A stretch of DNA of 64,000 nt from JBGNFV01 sp049645705. Its GTDB lineage: Bacteria; Bacteroidota; Bacteroidia; Cytophagales; Cyclobacteriaceae. Under the pieces are notes generated by a model, which searched no databases, had not been told where the DNA came from, and saw nothing but the letters and a program-made list of their open reading frames with translations. Positions within the stretch are counted from its first letter, which is position 1. Every line of letters begins with the position of its first letter. A program made the translations under genes and the position numbers. The stretch is from assembly GCA_049645705.1 (NCBI GenBank), contig JBARUK010000075.1, forward strand, positions 1 through 64,000, given 5' to 3'. Positions 18,116-28,024 of the stretch are shown in pieces.

Positions 18116-18143
18116 GGGGTGAACCTAAAATATGGTTCACCCC
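18116..18143 (+). promoter_or_regulatory. Intra-operon hairpin after the first gene
   Basis: A perfect ten-base stem (GGGGTGAACC with GGTTCACCCC) and an eight-base AT loop in the 56-base gap after the large protein. There is no T tail, so it is more likely an RNA-processing or stability element, or a partial attenuator, than a full terminator. Confidence 0.55.
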
Positions 18144-18157
18144 ATCATATCTAACGT

Positions 18158-19000
18158 ATGAAAATGTTTGAATTGGGCGATAAACTTGGCGTAAAAAGTC
18201 CGTTTAAGGTCGAAGAGCCACGGGTAAGGGACGGGATTGAAGGTTATTATCCTGCATCATCCCATTTCCGCATAGAAAGAGGAAAAGGCTGGAAGGGATC
18301 AGCCTGGGAAAAAGTGTACAAGCTATTGCGGGACAGAAGCCCGACTTACCGGAACCTGATCATGCCTTTTGAACAGGATAAGAAGGCAACGTATACCTTT
18401 CAGTCTACAGATGGTAGTGATATTTTAACAAAGGGGCACGATCATACCAAAAAAGCTGTAGCCAGCACCTACATAAACCTTACTAAATATAAAAATTACG
18501 ATGACCACCTGGCATTTATGGATGGTCTGGCCAGGGCATATAAGATATATAAAGAAAAGGATTTTGGATTCAAACTACATATTACAACGGATTTTTTCGA
18601 TAATGAGCGTAACGCAAAGCTGAATGACCTCGGCAGAGCGGTGATCATTATACATGAAGGCATACATGCCGCCATTCACGATCACCAGCCTTACCCTCAT
18701 ATTATGAGCAACCTGCATGGACAGCATAGAGTGATGGGCGAGCACTATCTGATCGACCTTGAAAAATCACTGAAAGAGTTCGATAGTCGACTTTCGGACA
18801 AACAGCTATATACGCTTAGTATTTCAGGGTTGACCCACGTGAGAGCCGGAGGGAATGCACTTATCATTGAGTTTGCACGAAAGGTACTCGATTTGAATAT
18901 AGGTCCTAAAGATGAAGATGAAATACAGAAAGTTTTTGAGAATGAATACTTGTCCAGGTTCAAAAAACTTACGGAATCACCGTATGAAATGGAGAAATAA
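18158..19000 (+). CDS. Putative zinc metalloprotease (HEGIH)
   Basis: 280 residues. The zincin motif HExxH is at 166-170 (AVIIIHEGIHAAIHDHQPYP), preceded by hydrophobic residues as in active zincins, and followed by extra His residues and a HRVMGEHYLIDLEKS segment that may supply the third ligand. There is no signal peptide, so it is either cytosolic or exported by a dedicated machine. The next gene starts 12 bases after the stop and also encodes an HExxH protein, which supports a joint role. Substrate unknown; it could process the large upstream protein. Confidence 0.65.
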   Translation: MKMFELGDKLGVKSPFKVEEPRVRDGIEGYYPASSHFRIERGKGWKGSAWEKVYKLLRDRSPTYRNLIMPFEQDKKATYTFQSTDGSDILTKGHDHTKKAVASTYINLTKYKNYDDHLAFMDGLARAYKIYKEKDFGFKLHITTDFFDNERNAKLNDLGRAVIIIHEGIHAAIHDHQPYPHIMSNLHGQHRVMGEHYLIDLEKSLKEFDSRLSDKQLYTLSISGLTHVRAGGNALIIEFARKVLDLNIGPKDEDEIQKVFENEYLSRFKKLTESPYEMEK

Positions 19001-19012
19001 CTCGTACTCCTG

Positions 19013-20665
19013 ATGTTCTATTTTAAAGATAAATTCAATGTATCCAGCCTGTTTGATTGGGGTGAAGAGTCAATTCAAAAAGAAGTGGTGGCAGAGTTAA
19101 ACACCACTCATATTCATTACGGCTATGATTATACACACCTGGATACCCACTGCCCGGAATCCGGTATTTACGTCAGCACTACAAATGACAAGTTAATACC
19201 TGGATTTAGCTCATCCGCCTTGCTAAACGCATTTGAGATAAACTATATTAAGTATGGTCATATAAATGAAGCATTGCTAGGCTATTTGGATAATAAACCA
19301 GATCATGCTTTTCTAAAACCGGACACGAAGTACACTTTCATAAAGCTCTCTGACCACCTGCAGGAAGTACATAACGACAGCCTGGGTAAGTACCCGAAAA
19401 GTAGCGGGTATCACTACGTGCTGAAGGGCGAATTTGTAGACAAAGATGGAAAGCCAAAGAAGGTTGACCAGCTCTACGTACACGAAAGGTTCATTATTTC
19501 AGAGCAAATGGCCCTATACTTCCTAATAGACGAGAATGTAAGAACAGCATTAAGAGCAGGTAAGCTTTATACAAAGGAACACGCCAGGGAAATATTTAAT
19601 ATTATCAAAAATCACAAAGGATTAGTAAAAATTTATAACCCCGAAGATACCCGTAAGAATAAAGAGAGGTTATGCCTAAGTACAGAAGGCAAAAACCCGA
19701 ATGCCATTGCGTACCTGGACAGATATGACATAAAGGAAACAGCAGAACTTAATATTACCTACCCTGATGAATTAATGAATGGAGGTCGGCTGGGTATGCA
19801 ACAGGATTATTTTATGACATATGACGAGAACTTTAAAATAGATGAATTCAGAGATATTACAGTAGATATTAACGGCACACCTACAAAGAAATACAAAGAC
19901 ACGAAGCTAGTATTTCCTGTATCCGTTTTATCATTTGACTATTTAGGTCTGATCAATTACGGCATTCCCGGCCATGACGTAAATTTACCTCTATTTACAG
20001 ATATAAACCCTAAACAACTATACCCCCACCTAGAGTACCTGAATGAACTCGAACTTATCCTGGCCCATGAGTACTTACATGCTATGCAAAGCATGCTTGA
20101 CCCTGCACTGCAGGGCCACAGAGACATCGGACAAATAGATGAGACTGCTAAAGGGTATACAAAAGAAAAGCATAAAATTCCCACAACCGCCGGTAAAACT
20201 ATAGACCATCATATCCGCAGAAGTTTTAGGGAATTATTCGCCCACCACTTTTCTATATTCCCTAATAAGCAGTACGATGATCCGGCAGAAGACCCTGTGT
20301 TCAAATTTACTGATTTTGTAAGAGGAAAAACTGCCGTGTTTGGTGGCTTAAGTGAACCTAAAGTGGTGTTTTGGGTATTCAGAGCTCTCGATTATGCAAA
20401 TTATCTGAGCGGTAAACTAGGTAGTTACTATAATAAAGAACTCGTGGCAGCCGCAGAAAGTGCTTCTAAAGATATCTACAATGCAAAAAGGTGCTACGAA
20501 ACCAAAGGCTATAAATTTCCCAATGAAGAAGCCGCTGGAAAAGCTGTAGAGGATGTTTTAAAGATTTTTGCGAAGGCCAATGCAGAGATGCTTAAAAGAT
20601 ATACTGACATGAATCTTTCGGAGCCTGGGATACAAAAAGAAGAGGAAGAGGTCACGGAAGAATAG
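19013..20665 (+). CDS. Putative zinc metalloprotease (HEYLH)
   Basis: 550 residues with HExxH at 352-356 (LELILAHEYLHAMQSML); a later RSFRELFAHHFS segment near 405-420 could bring the third zinc ligand. The N-terminal 300 residues are unrecognised. The C-terminal tail is acidic (KEEEEVTEE). No signal peptide or membrane helix is visible. Two adjacent zincin-like genes with little overall similarity to each other are unusual and suggest either sequential processing or toxin-like effectors. Without active-site confirmation, protease activity is an inference from the motif. Confidence 0.65.
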   Translation: MFYFKDKFNVSSLFDWGEESIQKEVVAELNTTHIHYGYDYTHLDTHCPESGIYVSTTNDKLIPGFSSSALLNAFEINYIKYGHINEALLGYLDNKPDHAFLKPDTKYTFIKLSDHLQEVHNDSLGKYPKSSGYHYVLKGEFVDKDGKPKKVDQLYVHERFIISEQMALYFLIDENVRTALRAGKLYTKEHAREIFNIIKNHKGLVKIYNPEDTRKNKERLCLSTEGKNPNAIAYLDRYDIKETAELNITYPDELMNGGRLGMQQDYFMTYDENFKIDEFRDITVDINGTPTKKYKDTKLVFPVSVLSFDYLGLINYGIPGHDVNLPLFTDINPKQLYPHLEYLNELELILAHEYLHAMQSMLDPALQGHRDIGQIDETAKGYTKEKHKIPTTAGKTIDHHIRRSFRELFAHHFSIFPNKQYDDPAEDPVFKFTDFVRGKTAVFGGLSEPKVVFWVFRALDYANYLSGKLGSYYNKELVAAAESASKDIYNAKRCYETKGYKFPNEEAAGKAVEDVLKIFAKANAEMLKRYTDMNLSEPGIQKEEEEVTEE

Positions 20666-20701
20666 GCAGTCCTATACATCCCATTAATCCTGAATTAATA
20701 T

Positions 20702-22789
20702 ATGAAATCATTACATAAAATAAAAAACAGCTATAAACTCCGCACCTGGAGAAATAAAATAGGCCGTGATACTAAAATACAGGAAAGAAGGGAGCAGTTA
20801 GGGGATCCACTTTTCAGCTTCACCCCTGTGCCCTTTCTTGCAAACTGGGTAAATCCCTACAAACACAGCCAGGCTAAGTTATCTGGTCGTAGTAGTAATT
20901 ACAGAGCCAAAGCGATAAGGAAACAGGGATACGCAGACTATAACTTCGTACAGGTAGTACAACCCCTACACCTGATCTATGCGGAGAAAGGTGAAAAATG
21001 GCGGCTTAGGGATCTGTCAGATACAGTTAAGTATGCCTTTGAAAAGGGGCTAAGGATAAAGGCAGTAGGTACCGGACATAGCTACTCTGACATAGCTACT
21101 ACCAACGACTGCCTAATGCTTACGGAGGAACTGAACACAGTTTTGAAAGACGACACGGGGCCTAACGGCACCCGGATAGCCCATGATAAATACCTTGATA
21201 CCGATGCTCCTTATATAAAAAAGATCAGAAAAAGTTGGTACGCCAACAACAAGGCCGAACAGCGATACCTTTATGAGTTTGAATCCGGCATAAAGATACA
21301 TGAGCTAAATGAGGCCCTGGAAAAGGATAAGCTAGCCCTGGACAATATGGGTACCTACCAGGGGCAGTCTTTTATAGGGGCAGCCAGTACCGGCACCCAT
21401 GGCTCCGGCATTGAGCTGGGTGCACTACCAGAGATGATACGTTCCATCTGCATAGTGTCTGAGGGAGGGCTGGTCTTCCGCATAGAGCCTAAGACTGACT
21501 ACTTAACTAAAAAAGGAAGACCGGTAAGAAGGCTGCCAAAACTAGGTAGGAAAGAATTTCCTGAGGGAGCCAGGACTAGCCTTCAAAACATTATGAACCG
21601 TGGTGACCTCACCGTGTTTCCGGAAGACAGAGACGTTTACCTAATCCAGAATGATGAGTGGTTTAATGCCGCAAAACTGAATGTAGGATGCTTCGGGATA
21701 GTCTACTCTCTTATAATAGAAGTGGGTAACTACCATGATATCATAGAAACCATCGAGTTTACTACATGGGCCGACCTGAAAGGACGCCTGAATGCAAACG
21801 ACCCCGAGCTATTTGTGAGTAAAAATATAGAAGGTCTGGGAGAAGATATTTTAAAGGGAATAGAAACGGATGACGACGATACGCATAAGATCCGGCATAT
21901 GGAGATCTTAGTAAACCCCTACCCAGACAAAATAAAGGGAACTAATACTGGAAAACACTTTTGCCGTGTAACCAGGCGGTACAGAAGCTACCATACGGAA
22001 GATATAAAAAATTGCATGAAAAGAGGCAGAGTGCCTAGTAATACCAAAGCATGGGTAGCCAGGGGAAGTATTAATATGATCGCGGAGGGAGCCACAGTAG
22101 AGAAAAACAAGCATATAGATTGGTTTCTGAATAGCAAGGTACTCTTCAGGGCAGCACATGCGGTCAGAAAACCAAGCCCCAGGAGGTCTGGAACACTGAT
22201 GGAGAGGGCAATGAAGCCTGGTGGTTACCTGCCTGTAGAACATCTGGGTGATTTGCATTATAATGACGAATACCATTACCGCAATCGTAACTGGTACGTA
22301 TTCCCGGCCGGCGGAGATAAAATAGGCGGCTACGGCGCAGAAATGGCCCTCTCCTTTGGTAAAAAACCAGGTGATGAAAACAGGACATTTGTCAACGCAG
22401 TGGATAAACTACTGGAAATAGCCGCTTTAGCCTTGCAGGAAGGTGGTCACGCACAGACCGTACCCTACTCCCTGCGGTTTGTGGCAGCCAGTAAGGCACA
22501 TCTGTCACCCCAGTACTCGAAAGACGGCACGCCAACCTGCATGATCGAACTGCTGAATGTATATGATACCGTAGGTGGTAAGGAAATGCTGAGACGCTAC
22601 CAACTGGCTATGCTGGAAATGGGAGGCAGACCTCATTGGGGCCTTGATATGAACGTGATGTCCGGCAAATACCTGGAAAAAGGTTTATATCCAAAGCATA
22701 AAGAATGGAAGCAAGTCTATGACGTTCTCAATGCATATGGCACTTTTGATAATGCTTTTACCCACAGAATGGCCTGGTCTATTGTATAG
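20702..22789 (+). CDS. FAD-linked oxidase of the sugar-lactone/alditol oxidase type
   Basis: 695 residues. An N-terminal extension of about 85 residues precedes the FAD_binding_4 (VAO-type) domain: KAVGTGHSYSDIATTNDCLM, in which His126 sits where alditol and lactone oxidases attach FAD covalently, and IGAASTGTHGSGIELG. The C-terminal half resembles the lactone-oxidase (ALO) domain and ends with AYGTFDNAFTHRMAW. Expected reaction: oxidation of an alcohol or lactone with O2, giving hydrogen peroxide. It is longer than usual for the family (about 420-600). No signal peptide. Last gene of the operon, 36 bases after the second metalloprotease gene. Confidence 0.8.
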   Translation: MKSLHKIKNSYKLRTWRNKIGRDTKIQERREQLGDPLFSFTPVPFLANWVNPYKHSQAKLSGRSSNYRAKAIRKQGYADYNFVQVVQPLHLIYAEKGEKWRLRDLSDTVKYAFEKGLRIKAVGTGHSYSDIATTNDCLMLTEELNTVLKDDTGPNGTRIAHDKYLDTDAPYIKKIRKSWYANNKAEQRYLYEFESGIKIHELNEALEKDKLALDNMGTYQGQSFIGAASTGTHGSGIELGALPEMIRSICIVSEGGLVFRIEPKTDYLTKKGRPVRRLPKLGRKEFPEGARTSLQNIMNRGDLTVFPEDRDVYLIQNDEWFNAAKLNVGCFGIVYSLIIEVGNYHDIIETIEFTTWADLKGRLNANDPELFVSKNIEGLGEDILKGIETDDDDTHKIRHMEILVNPYPDKIKGTNTGKHFCRVTRRYRSYHTEDIKNCMKRGRVPSNTKAWVARGSINMIAEGATVEKNKHIDWFLNSKVLFRAAHAVRKPSPRRSGTLMERAMKPGGYLPVEHLGDLHYNDEYHYRNRNWYVFPAGGDKIGGYGAEMALSFGKKPGDENRTFVNAVDKLLEIAALALQEGGHAQTVPYSLRFVAASKAHLSPQYSKDGTPTCMIELLNVYDTVGGKEMLRRYQLAMLEMGGRPHWGLDMNVMSGKYLEKGLYPKHKEWKQVYDVLNAYGTFDNAFTHRMAWSIV

Positions 22790-22872
22790 AAAAGAGTGCT
22801 ATAGTTTTACTGGCAAAGGTGTTTTTGCTATGAATGATCAACAGAAAACCTCAGTGTAGACGTTTTATTGAC

Positions 22873-22910
22873 CACAATTAATCCAGTCACGACTGGATAT
22901 ATTAATTGTG
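22873..22910. repeat. 38-bp inverted repeat before the PAS-GAF kinase
   Basis: Outer arms CACAATTAAT / ATTAATTGTG and inner arms ATCCAGT / ACTGGAT around a CACG loop, with a two-base bulge. It lies 80 bases after the oxidase stop and 107 bases before the kinase start. It could end the upstream operon, but lacks a T run, or be an operator for the kinase gene. Confidence 0.6.
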
Positions 22911-23017
22911 TAATTACATCAAACGAACCGAAAAAAATTCCAAATCTGAATTCAACGTAAGAGCTCCTGCAATTCTCCTGATTTTATTTATATTATCCCT
23001 GAAAAATTTGGTAACAG

Positions 23018-24688
23018 ATGAAGGAGGGGCTACCTGTAAGTGAGTATCATAAGGTTTTTAACTTCCTGCCGGATGCGGCGGTCATATTGGATGATGGCTA
23101 TCGTATTACGGACGCAAACAAGTCGGTGCTGTCACTTACGGGGTATGAGCTGTCGCAGTTGAAGGGCAGAAACCTGAATGAATTTATCCTATCCAGTTCG
23201 GACAGGTACCTGGAGGTGATCCATGGCCAGGGCCGGGAGAAGGTGCAGGTAACCATCCAGACGGCCACAGGAAGCCTGGAGGTCTATTTTTCAGCCCTGG
23301 AAGTAAACCTGAGCGAACATACCTGCATCCTCTGCTCGATAGAACGTGTAGAAAGCGGGCAGTCCCTGGGAAAGACACTGGATTACAGGCTAAAGATCGA
23401 GGCGCTGATCGCGTCAATATCGGCCAGGTTTATGAGCCTGTCGGCATCAGAATTTGATAGGATCGTGGACCGCACGCTGGCGGATATAGGTGACCTGGTA
23501 GATACAAACCGGTGTTATGTATATACATGGCAGGATAATGACTTTGTGAATACGCATGAGTGGGTAAGTCCGGGGTATACCCCTATTATGGAAGTCCAGA
23601 ATGCGGAAGACAGCAACTCCTTCCAATGGATACACAATAGACTGAGAGACAATGAGATCGTAGAGATACCAAGCCTCGGGGTTTTGACGGGTAAACAAGA
23701 TATACTCAGGGAGAGGCTTCATTACCAGGGTATCAAGTCTACGCTGGCTGTGCCTATCATGTCCGGATCTAATGGATTACTTGGCTTTCTGGGCTTCGAT
23801 AATTTTGAATCTGAGAAGAACTGGGATGAGGAAGATATCGGATTGCTACGTGTAATAGGTGAAGTGCTGGCCAATGCGCTTGACCGTCTGGACTATGAGC
23901 GCAACCTGCAGGAAATAAACGCGCGTCTGATCAAGCTGACGTCTCAGCAGGAGCGGCTGATAGAAGAGCGCACAAAGTCGCTTACGAATGTAAATGAACG
24001 GCTGGTACATGCGGTGAAAGAGCTGGACCTGTTCGTGTACCGGGCGGCCCATGACCTTAAAGGGCCTATCAAAAGGCTGCTGGGGCTGGTAGAGGTAGCT
24101 AAACATGACTGCAAAGAGCTGGAGTCTGAAAACTACCTGGAACTGTTTGAGAAAACGGCCAGGGAGATGGACAGAGAGCTATCTAAATTACTGACAGTAA
24201 ATGAGATCAGTTCGCATGATCCTGAGTTTACGAACCTGCTGCTAGACGATTTTATAACGAAAATAGTAGTGAATATACAGGATGAACTTAGTGACAGACC
24301 TGTAACAGTGAAGGCAGACACTAAGTCATTACCCATCGTGACAAGTCCGTATCTGCTAAAGATCGCGTTACATAATATTATCGAAAATGCAGTGTTCTTC
24401 AGTACCATTAATGACTGGCCGGGCGAAGTGGATATCCAATACAGTGAGACGGACAGTGCGATAGAGATCACCATACGAGATAATGGTATAGGCATAGACC
24501 CGAAAATCAGGCCGCGTATTACGGAGATGTTCTATCGCGGATCTAATGAGTCTATAGGCAACGGGCTGGGGCTTTATCTTACGGAAAAAGCCCTTTCAAA
24601 GCTGTTTGCTACCATGCTTATAGATAGCAAAACCGGAGAATATACAGAGGTAAGGGTGTTCTTGCCTAAAACTGACCACATGAAATAG
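23018..24688 (+). CDS. PAS-GAF sensor histidine kinase
   Basis: 556 residues, cytosolic (no membrane helix). A PAS domain occupies about 8-120 (FLPDAAVILDDGYRITDANK). A GAF domain spans about 130-290 (NRCYVYTW, LAVPIMSGSNGLLGFLGFDN). A coiled coil precedes the kinase core, with phospho-acceptor His345 in YRAAHDLKGPIKRL. The ATPase domain has NIIENAVFFS and DNGIGIDP, then GNGLGLYL. It should autophosphorylate in response to a soluble signal; no cognate receiver gene is adjacent. It converges with the PLP decarboxylase gene. Confidence 0.9.
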   Translation: MKEGLPVSEYHKVFNFLPDAAVILDDGYRITDANKSVLSLTGYELSQLKGRNLNEFILSSSDRYLEVIHGQGREKVQVTIQTATGSLEVYFSALEVNLSEHTCILCSIERVESGQSLGKTLDYRLKIEALIASISARFMSLSASEFDRIVDRTLADIGDLVDTNRCYVYTWQDNDFVNTHEWVSPGYTPIMEVQNAEDSNSFQWIHNRLRDNEIVEIPSLGVLTGKQDILRERLHYQGIKSTLAVPIMSGSNGLLGFLGFDNFESEKNWDEEDIGLLRVIGEVLANALDRLDYERNLQEINARLIKLTSQQERLIEERTKSLTNVNERLVHAVKELDLFVYRAAHDLKGPIKRLLGLVEVAKHDCKELESENYLELFEKTAREMDRELSKLLTVNEISSHDPEFTNLLLDDFITKIVVNIQDELSDRPVTVKADTKSLPIVTSPYLLKIALHNIIENAVFFSTINDWPGEVDIQYSETDSAIEITIRDNGIGIDPKIRPRITEMFYRGSNESIGNGLGLYLTEKALSKLFATMLIDSKTGEYTEVRVFLPKTDHMK

Positions 24689-24753
24689 TACAAACGCTGT
24701 TTGGAGCCTGTACAGTGGGTCCACTACTATAGCAACCACTCCTGGTTTGTTTA

Positions 24754-26187
24754 TTAAGATTCGGTAGTGTCCTCTGCAAAATCTGATAGTTCGGCGGCCT
24801 GATCACCTTTATGATAGAAGAGATTGGTGGCCAGGCGGAACATATGGGCTTCAGTTTCGAAAAAGTGCATCATATAACCGGCCGTGTTCACAAAAATGAC
24901 GATATCGCCTATTTCGGGTAGTTGCGGCAGGGCTATCTTCCTTTTTAGCAGTACGTCACGTTCCAGGCAGTAGGCCCCGGTAAAATATACTTCGGTAGGT
25001 TGTGCCTCTGATGAGGTATTGAGGGGCAGGTAAAACGGATCCAGCAGAAAGTCCGCACTACTGCTGTAAATCTGGGTCATGTTCATTTCCAGCCCTACCA
25101 GCCAGTGGCCTTCCATGTCCTTTTTACGAAAGGCTACTTTGGCCACGGTCATGCCGGTCTGGTCCAGGAGCGAACGTCCGGGCTCCATACGCATCTGGAT
25201 ATTAAGCCGCCTGGCATACTGTGCATTGCTTTCCCCTCCGCTTTCGTAGCTAAGTATCTCTTCCAGAAATACGTCCTGGCTTTGCTCATTAAAATAGGGA
25301 TAGGTATTGAGCTTTCCGTGGAGCTTTCCGTCTACTATCTCATAGCCCAGGCCGTTGTTTTGGAAGGTAATGGGGTCGGCTTCTCCCTTTACGGCCTTTT
25401 TCAGGTGTTTCAGAAAGTGCTCCCACTCGGTTTTGTGCTGCAGGTAATTCATCAGAAACCCGCCGCCTATATCTATAAAAGAGGTACGAAATCCCAGGCC
25501 GGTAAGGTGCTCTGCCAGTTGCAGGCTCTGCTGCAGGGCAGTCCCGCGCTGCGATGTGCTGTAGCCATTCAAGTGAAAGTGCAACCCGCTGTATTCTAAT
25601 TTATTATATATACCAGATGATCCGAAGTGCTCTTTCAGAAAGTCGGCCACCCGGGACACAACGAAGCCAAAGCGGCTGTATAGTTTCTCCCCTTCGTATT
25701 CAAAGCCGCATATTCGAAGGCCTATCCTGGCGGTGACATGTAGCTCTTCTGCTACCTGCTGGGTCAGGGCGCATTCATCCTCATTATCCAGTATGATGAG
25801 CACACCGGCTTTTACAGCCAGGTGTATTAGTTTCCTGTTTTTGATGGCGGCGGTCAGTACCAGCTTTTCAGGGTTCAGGCCCATAGAAAGGCATTCTTCC
25901 AGCTCATGGTAGCTGGCAGTGTCTACGCCTATTCCCATGTCGCGGGCTTTAGCTACAAATCCGCTGCATTTATTGGCCTTGCGGGCAAAACAGACAAGGT
26001 GATCCAGCCCATGCGCCTCAAATACGGCCTGGTATTTCGCATAGTTTGCCTGAAAAGGACCGGTATGGTGGATGTTTACGGGTGAGCCGTATGTTTCCAG
26101 CAGCCCGTCCAGTACTTGTGGCTGGTCTGTCAGACTGGTCATCCAATCGGAAACATGGGGGGTAAGGCGGGGTAATTCAGTTGTCAT
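24754..26187 (-). CDS. Y4yA-type PLP-dependent decarboxylase (Orn/Lys/DAP family 2)
   Basis: 477 residues with the alanine-racemase-fold barrel. Lys70 in VCFARKANKCSGFVAKA is the expected Schiff-base residue. DTASYHELEECL, the phosphate-binding SFIDIGGGFLMNY and the C-terminal AYCLERDVL complete the group IV decarboxylase pattern. It most resembles the Y4yA family named from Rhizobium. In staphyloferrin B synthesis a related enzyme (SbnH) decarboxylates an intermediate carrying diaminopropionate, and here too the gene is coupled to an SbnA-like synthase. The start overlaps the FAD/NAD(P) gene by 11 bases. The actual substrate is unknown. Confidence 0.8.
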   Translation of the reverse strand: MTTELPRLTPHVSDWMTSLTDQPQVLDGLLETYGSPVNIHHTGPFQANYAKYQAVFEAHGLDHLVCFARKANKCSGFVAKARDMGIGVDTASYHELEECLSMGLNPEKLVLTAAIKNRKLIHLAVKAGVLIILDNEDECALTQQVAEELHVTARIGLRICGFEYEGEKLYSRFGFVVSRVADFLKEHFGSSGIYNKLEYSGLHFHLNGYSTSQRGTALQQSLQLAEHLTGLGFRTSFIDIGGGFLMNYLQHKTEWEHFLKHLKKAVKGEADPITFQNNGLGYEIVDGKLHGKLNTYPYFNEQSQDVFLEEILSYESGGESNAQYARRLNIQMRMEPGRSLLDQTGMTVAKVAFRKKDMEGHWLVGLEMNMTQIYSSSADFLLDPFYLPLNTSSEAQPTEVYFTGAYCLERDVLLKRKIALPQLPEIGDIVIFVNTAGYMMHFFETEAHMFRLATNLFYHKGDQAAELSDFAEDTTES

Positions 26188-28024
26188 TCAGTACAGTCGT
26201 ATTTGCTCGTTGGTACGCTTTATTTACGTGTTTAGCCCAGCCTTCGGTAAAGTCGTTTCGTTTACGCGAAAGGGTATCATTATCATAGGTTATGCCTTCT
26301 GCAGGTGTGCCACTTACGGTTATGGTATCATATACCTGCCCTGAGCGGCCAATGGGGTGCCCCTGCGGGGTCATGTCCAGGCAGCCAGGCCTGTAGTTGT
26401 CGGTTTTGTCGCTGTTTTCATATGGTTGTATCATACCGCGGGTCATCATACCTGCGTATAATGGTGTGGTGGTTTCGGCCACATTGTTCCGGGGTATGCG
26501 GGCATCTATAAGGTAGTCTGCCTGGCATCCAGGTTTCCCTTCGCTTCTGAGTACAAACCGGTCGCCTACTGCCTGCAGTACAGGATTGCGGGCATGGTTG
26601 AAGTCGATGATATGGGCCTCTGCCAGTGCCAGTATTTTTTTCATGTTTACCAGCGGCGGCCCGTAGGTAATTCGGTTCAGGTGGCCGGCATACCGGGCAT
26701 GAAATAGCTGCTGTGAGGCAGGAGTCAGTCCGCCAAAGCTATAATATTCATTAAAAAGGGCACTCATATGCCGCCAGCTATCGGCAGCGGCGGCAAGGGG
26801 GCTTTCCTCGACACCCTTTTCGGCCTCATGCAGCGTATGCCGTATGTATTGGGTAAGGGCATGGTGGCAGTCTTGCTGCTTATGGCCTGGTATAGGGTTA
26901 GTAAGCGTCGTAAAGTCGAACCTCTCGGCTTCAGTATGCTGCCGGTGGAAGGCTTCTATCTCCGCCTCCAGGTCTTCATGGTGGGCAAAGCCTTGTACAG
27001 GCCACTTGTACTGCTTAAAAGCTACGTTATAATAGGCCCGTTTCATTTCTGCATGGATAACAGGCCAGAGCTCTTCACCAAAATCGACGGACTCACCCGG
27101 CTGGTGGGGCAGGTAGTCGCGGTTGAAGAATACAGGCGTTACAGGCCGGGGCTGAAAGCAACCCTTGCGGGGCATCATGGGCAGGCCTGAGGTAGAAAAC
27201 GGATAGATGGACGCAGGTTCGGCACCGGAAGGGTAATACTGCAGACTACCCTCCGGTTTTTCGGCAAAGTGCCCTCCCCTACCCTCTGTCATAGCCAGTA
27301 CAGCATCTATAAAGGTCAGCCCCATGCCTTTTATGGCTACTTTGCAGCCAGAGGCCACTTCAGAAAGTTCTTTTTCTACAGGGTATATAAAGTCTATTAC
27401 GTTCTTTTGCTGCTTACATACTGCAGACTGGTGGCCGGTAGTGAGTAATATATAGCGTATATCTTCTATGGATTGCCTGTCGCCATTGGGTAATTGAACG
27501 GATATATTATACGTATCATTTTCAGGTGTAATGTCTTCTACCTCCCCTGTATATTCTATAATGTTAATGCCCTTTGGGCAGTGGTGTAGCAGTTGTTTGT
27601 ACCCCTCATGCAGGTAGCGGCCTACGGTCGCCCGTGTGCTGTACTGGTTCTTTACCTGTTCTTCGTCTATCGGGCCTTCGGCCTGTGCTGTCAGCCAGTC
27701 GGTTAGTGACAGGGGGCGGTCTACCAATGCATCGGACTTACCGGGCCGCCACATGTTTATATAGCCGTTAGGGAAGTTCATCAGCAGAATGGAGGGCTGC
27801 TCCGGCCGGTAAATATCACCGGCCCCGAAGTGCGTGGACTTATTAAAGAGGTGTATTTCTACAGGTCGATGGAGAGTGGAGGTGGCTAATTCGCCCAGCA
27901 GGTGCTCCAGTCCGTACAGACCTTTGGGTCCGCAGCCTACTATAGCCACTCTGAAGGGCTGTGGTTTTGCAGGAGGTGCTATTGATGATCCTTTAGCGGG
28001 TGGCATGGTGGCATTTTTTACCAT
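26177..28024 (-). CDS. FAD/NAD(P)-binding protein
   Basis: About 615 residues. A dinucleotide-binding fold opens the protein (RVAIVGCGPKGLYGLEHLL) and continues with HFGAGDIYRPEQPSILLMNF, the pattern of the FAD-NAD(P)-binding family (NAD_binding_9). The start chosen is the ATG overlapping the upstream stop as TGATG; a TTG one codon earlier is also in frame. Such proteins can be flavin-dependent N- or C-oxygenases or oxidoreductases. In staphyloferrin B synthesis the partner of SbnA is SbnB, an NAD-dependent opine-type dehydrogenase; this unrelated oxidoreductase may take its place (inference). Confidence 0.75.
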   Translation of the reverse strand: MVKNATMPPAKGSSIAPPAKPQPFRVAIVGCGPKGLYGLEHLLGELATSTLHRPVEIHLFNKSTHFGAGDIYRPEQPSILLMNFPNGYINMWRPGKSDALVDRPLSLTDWLTAQAEGPIDEEQVKNQYSTRATVGRYLHEGYKQLLHHCPKGINIIEYTGEVEDITPENDTYNISVQLPNGDRQSIEDIRYILLTTGHQSAVCKQQKNVIDFIYPVEKELSEVASGCKVAIKGMGLTFIDAVLAMTEGRGGHFAEKPEGSLQYYPSGAEPASIYPFSTSGLPMMPRKGCFQPRPVTPVFFNRDYLPHQPGESVDFGEELWPVIHAEMKRAYYNVAFKQYKWPVQGFAHHEDLEAEIEAFHRQHTEAERFDFTTLTNPIPGHKQQDCHHALTQYIRHTLHEAEKGVEESPLAAAADSWRHMSALFNEYYSFGGLTPASQQLFHARYAGHLNRITYGPPLVNMKKILALAEAHIIDFNHARNPVLQAVGDRFVLRSEGKPGCQADYLIDARIPRNNVAETTTPLYAGMMTRGMIQPYENSDKTDNYRPGCLDMTPQGHPIGRSGQVYDTITVSGTPAEGITYDNDTLSRKRNDFTEGWAKHVNKAYQRANTTVLNDN

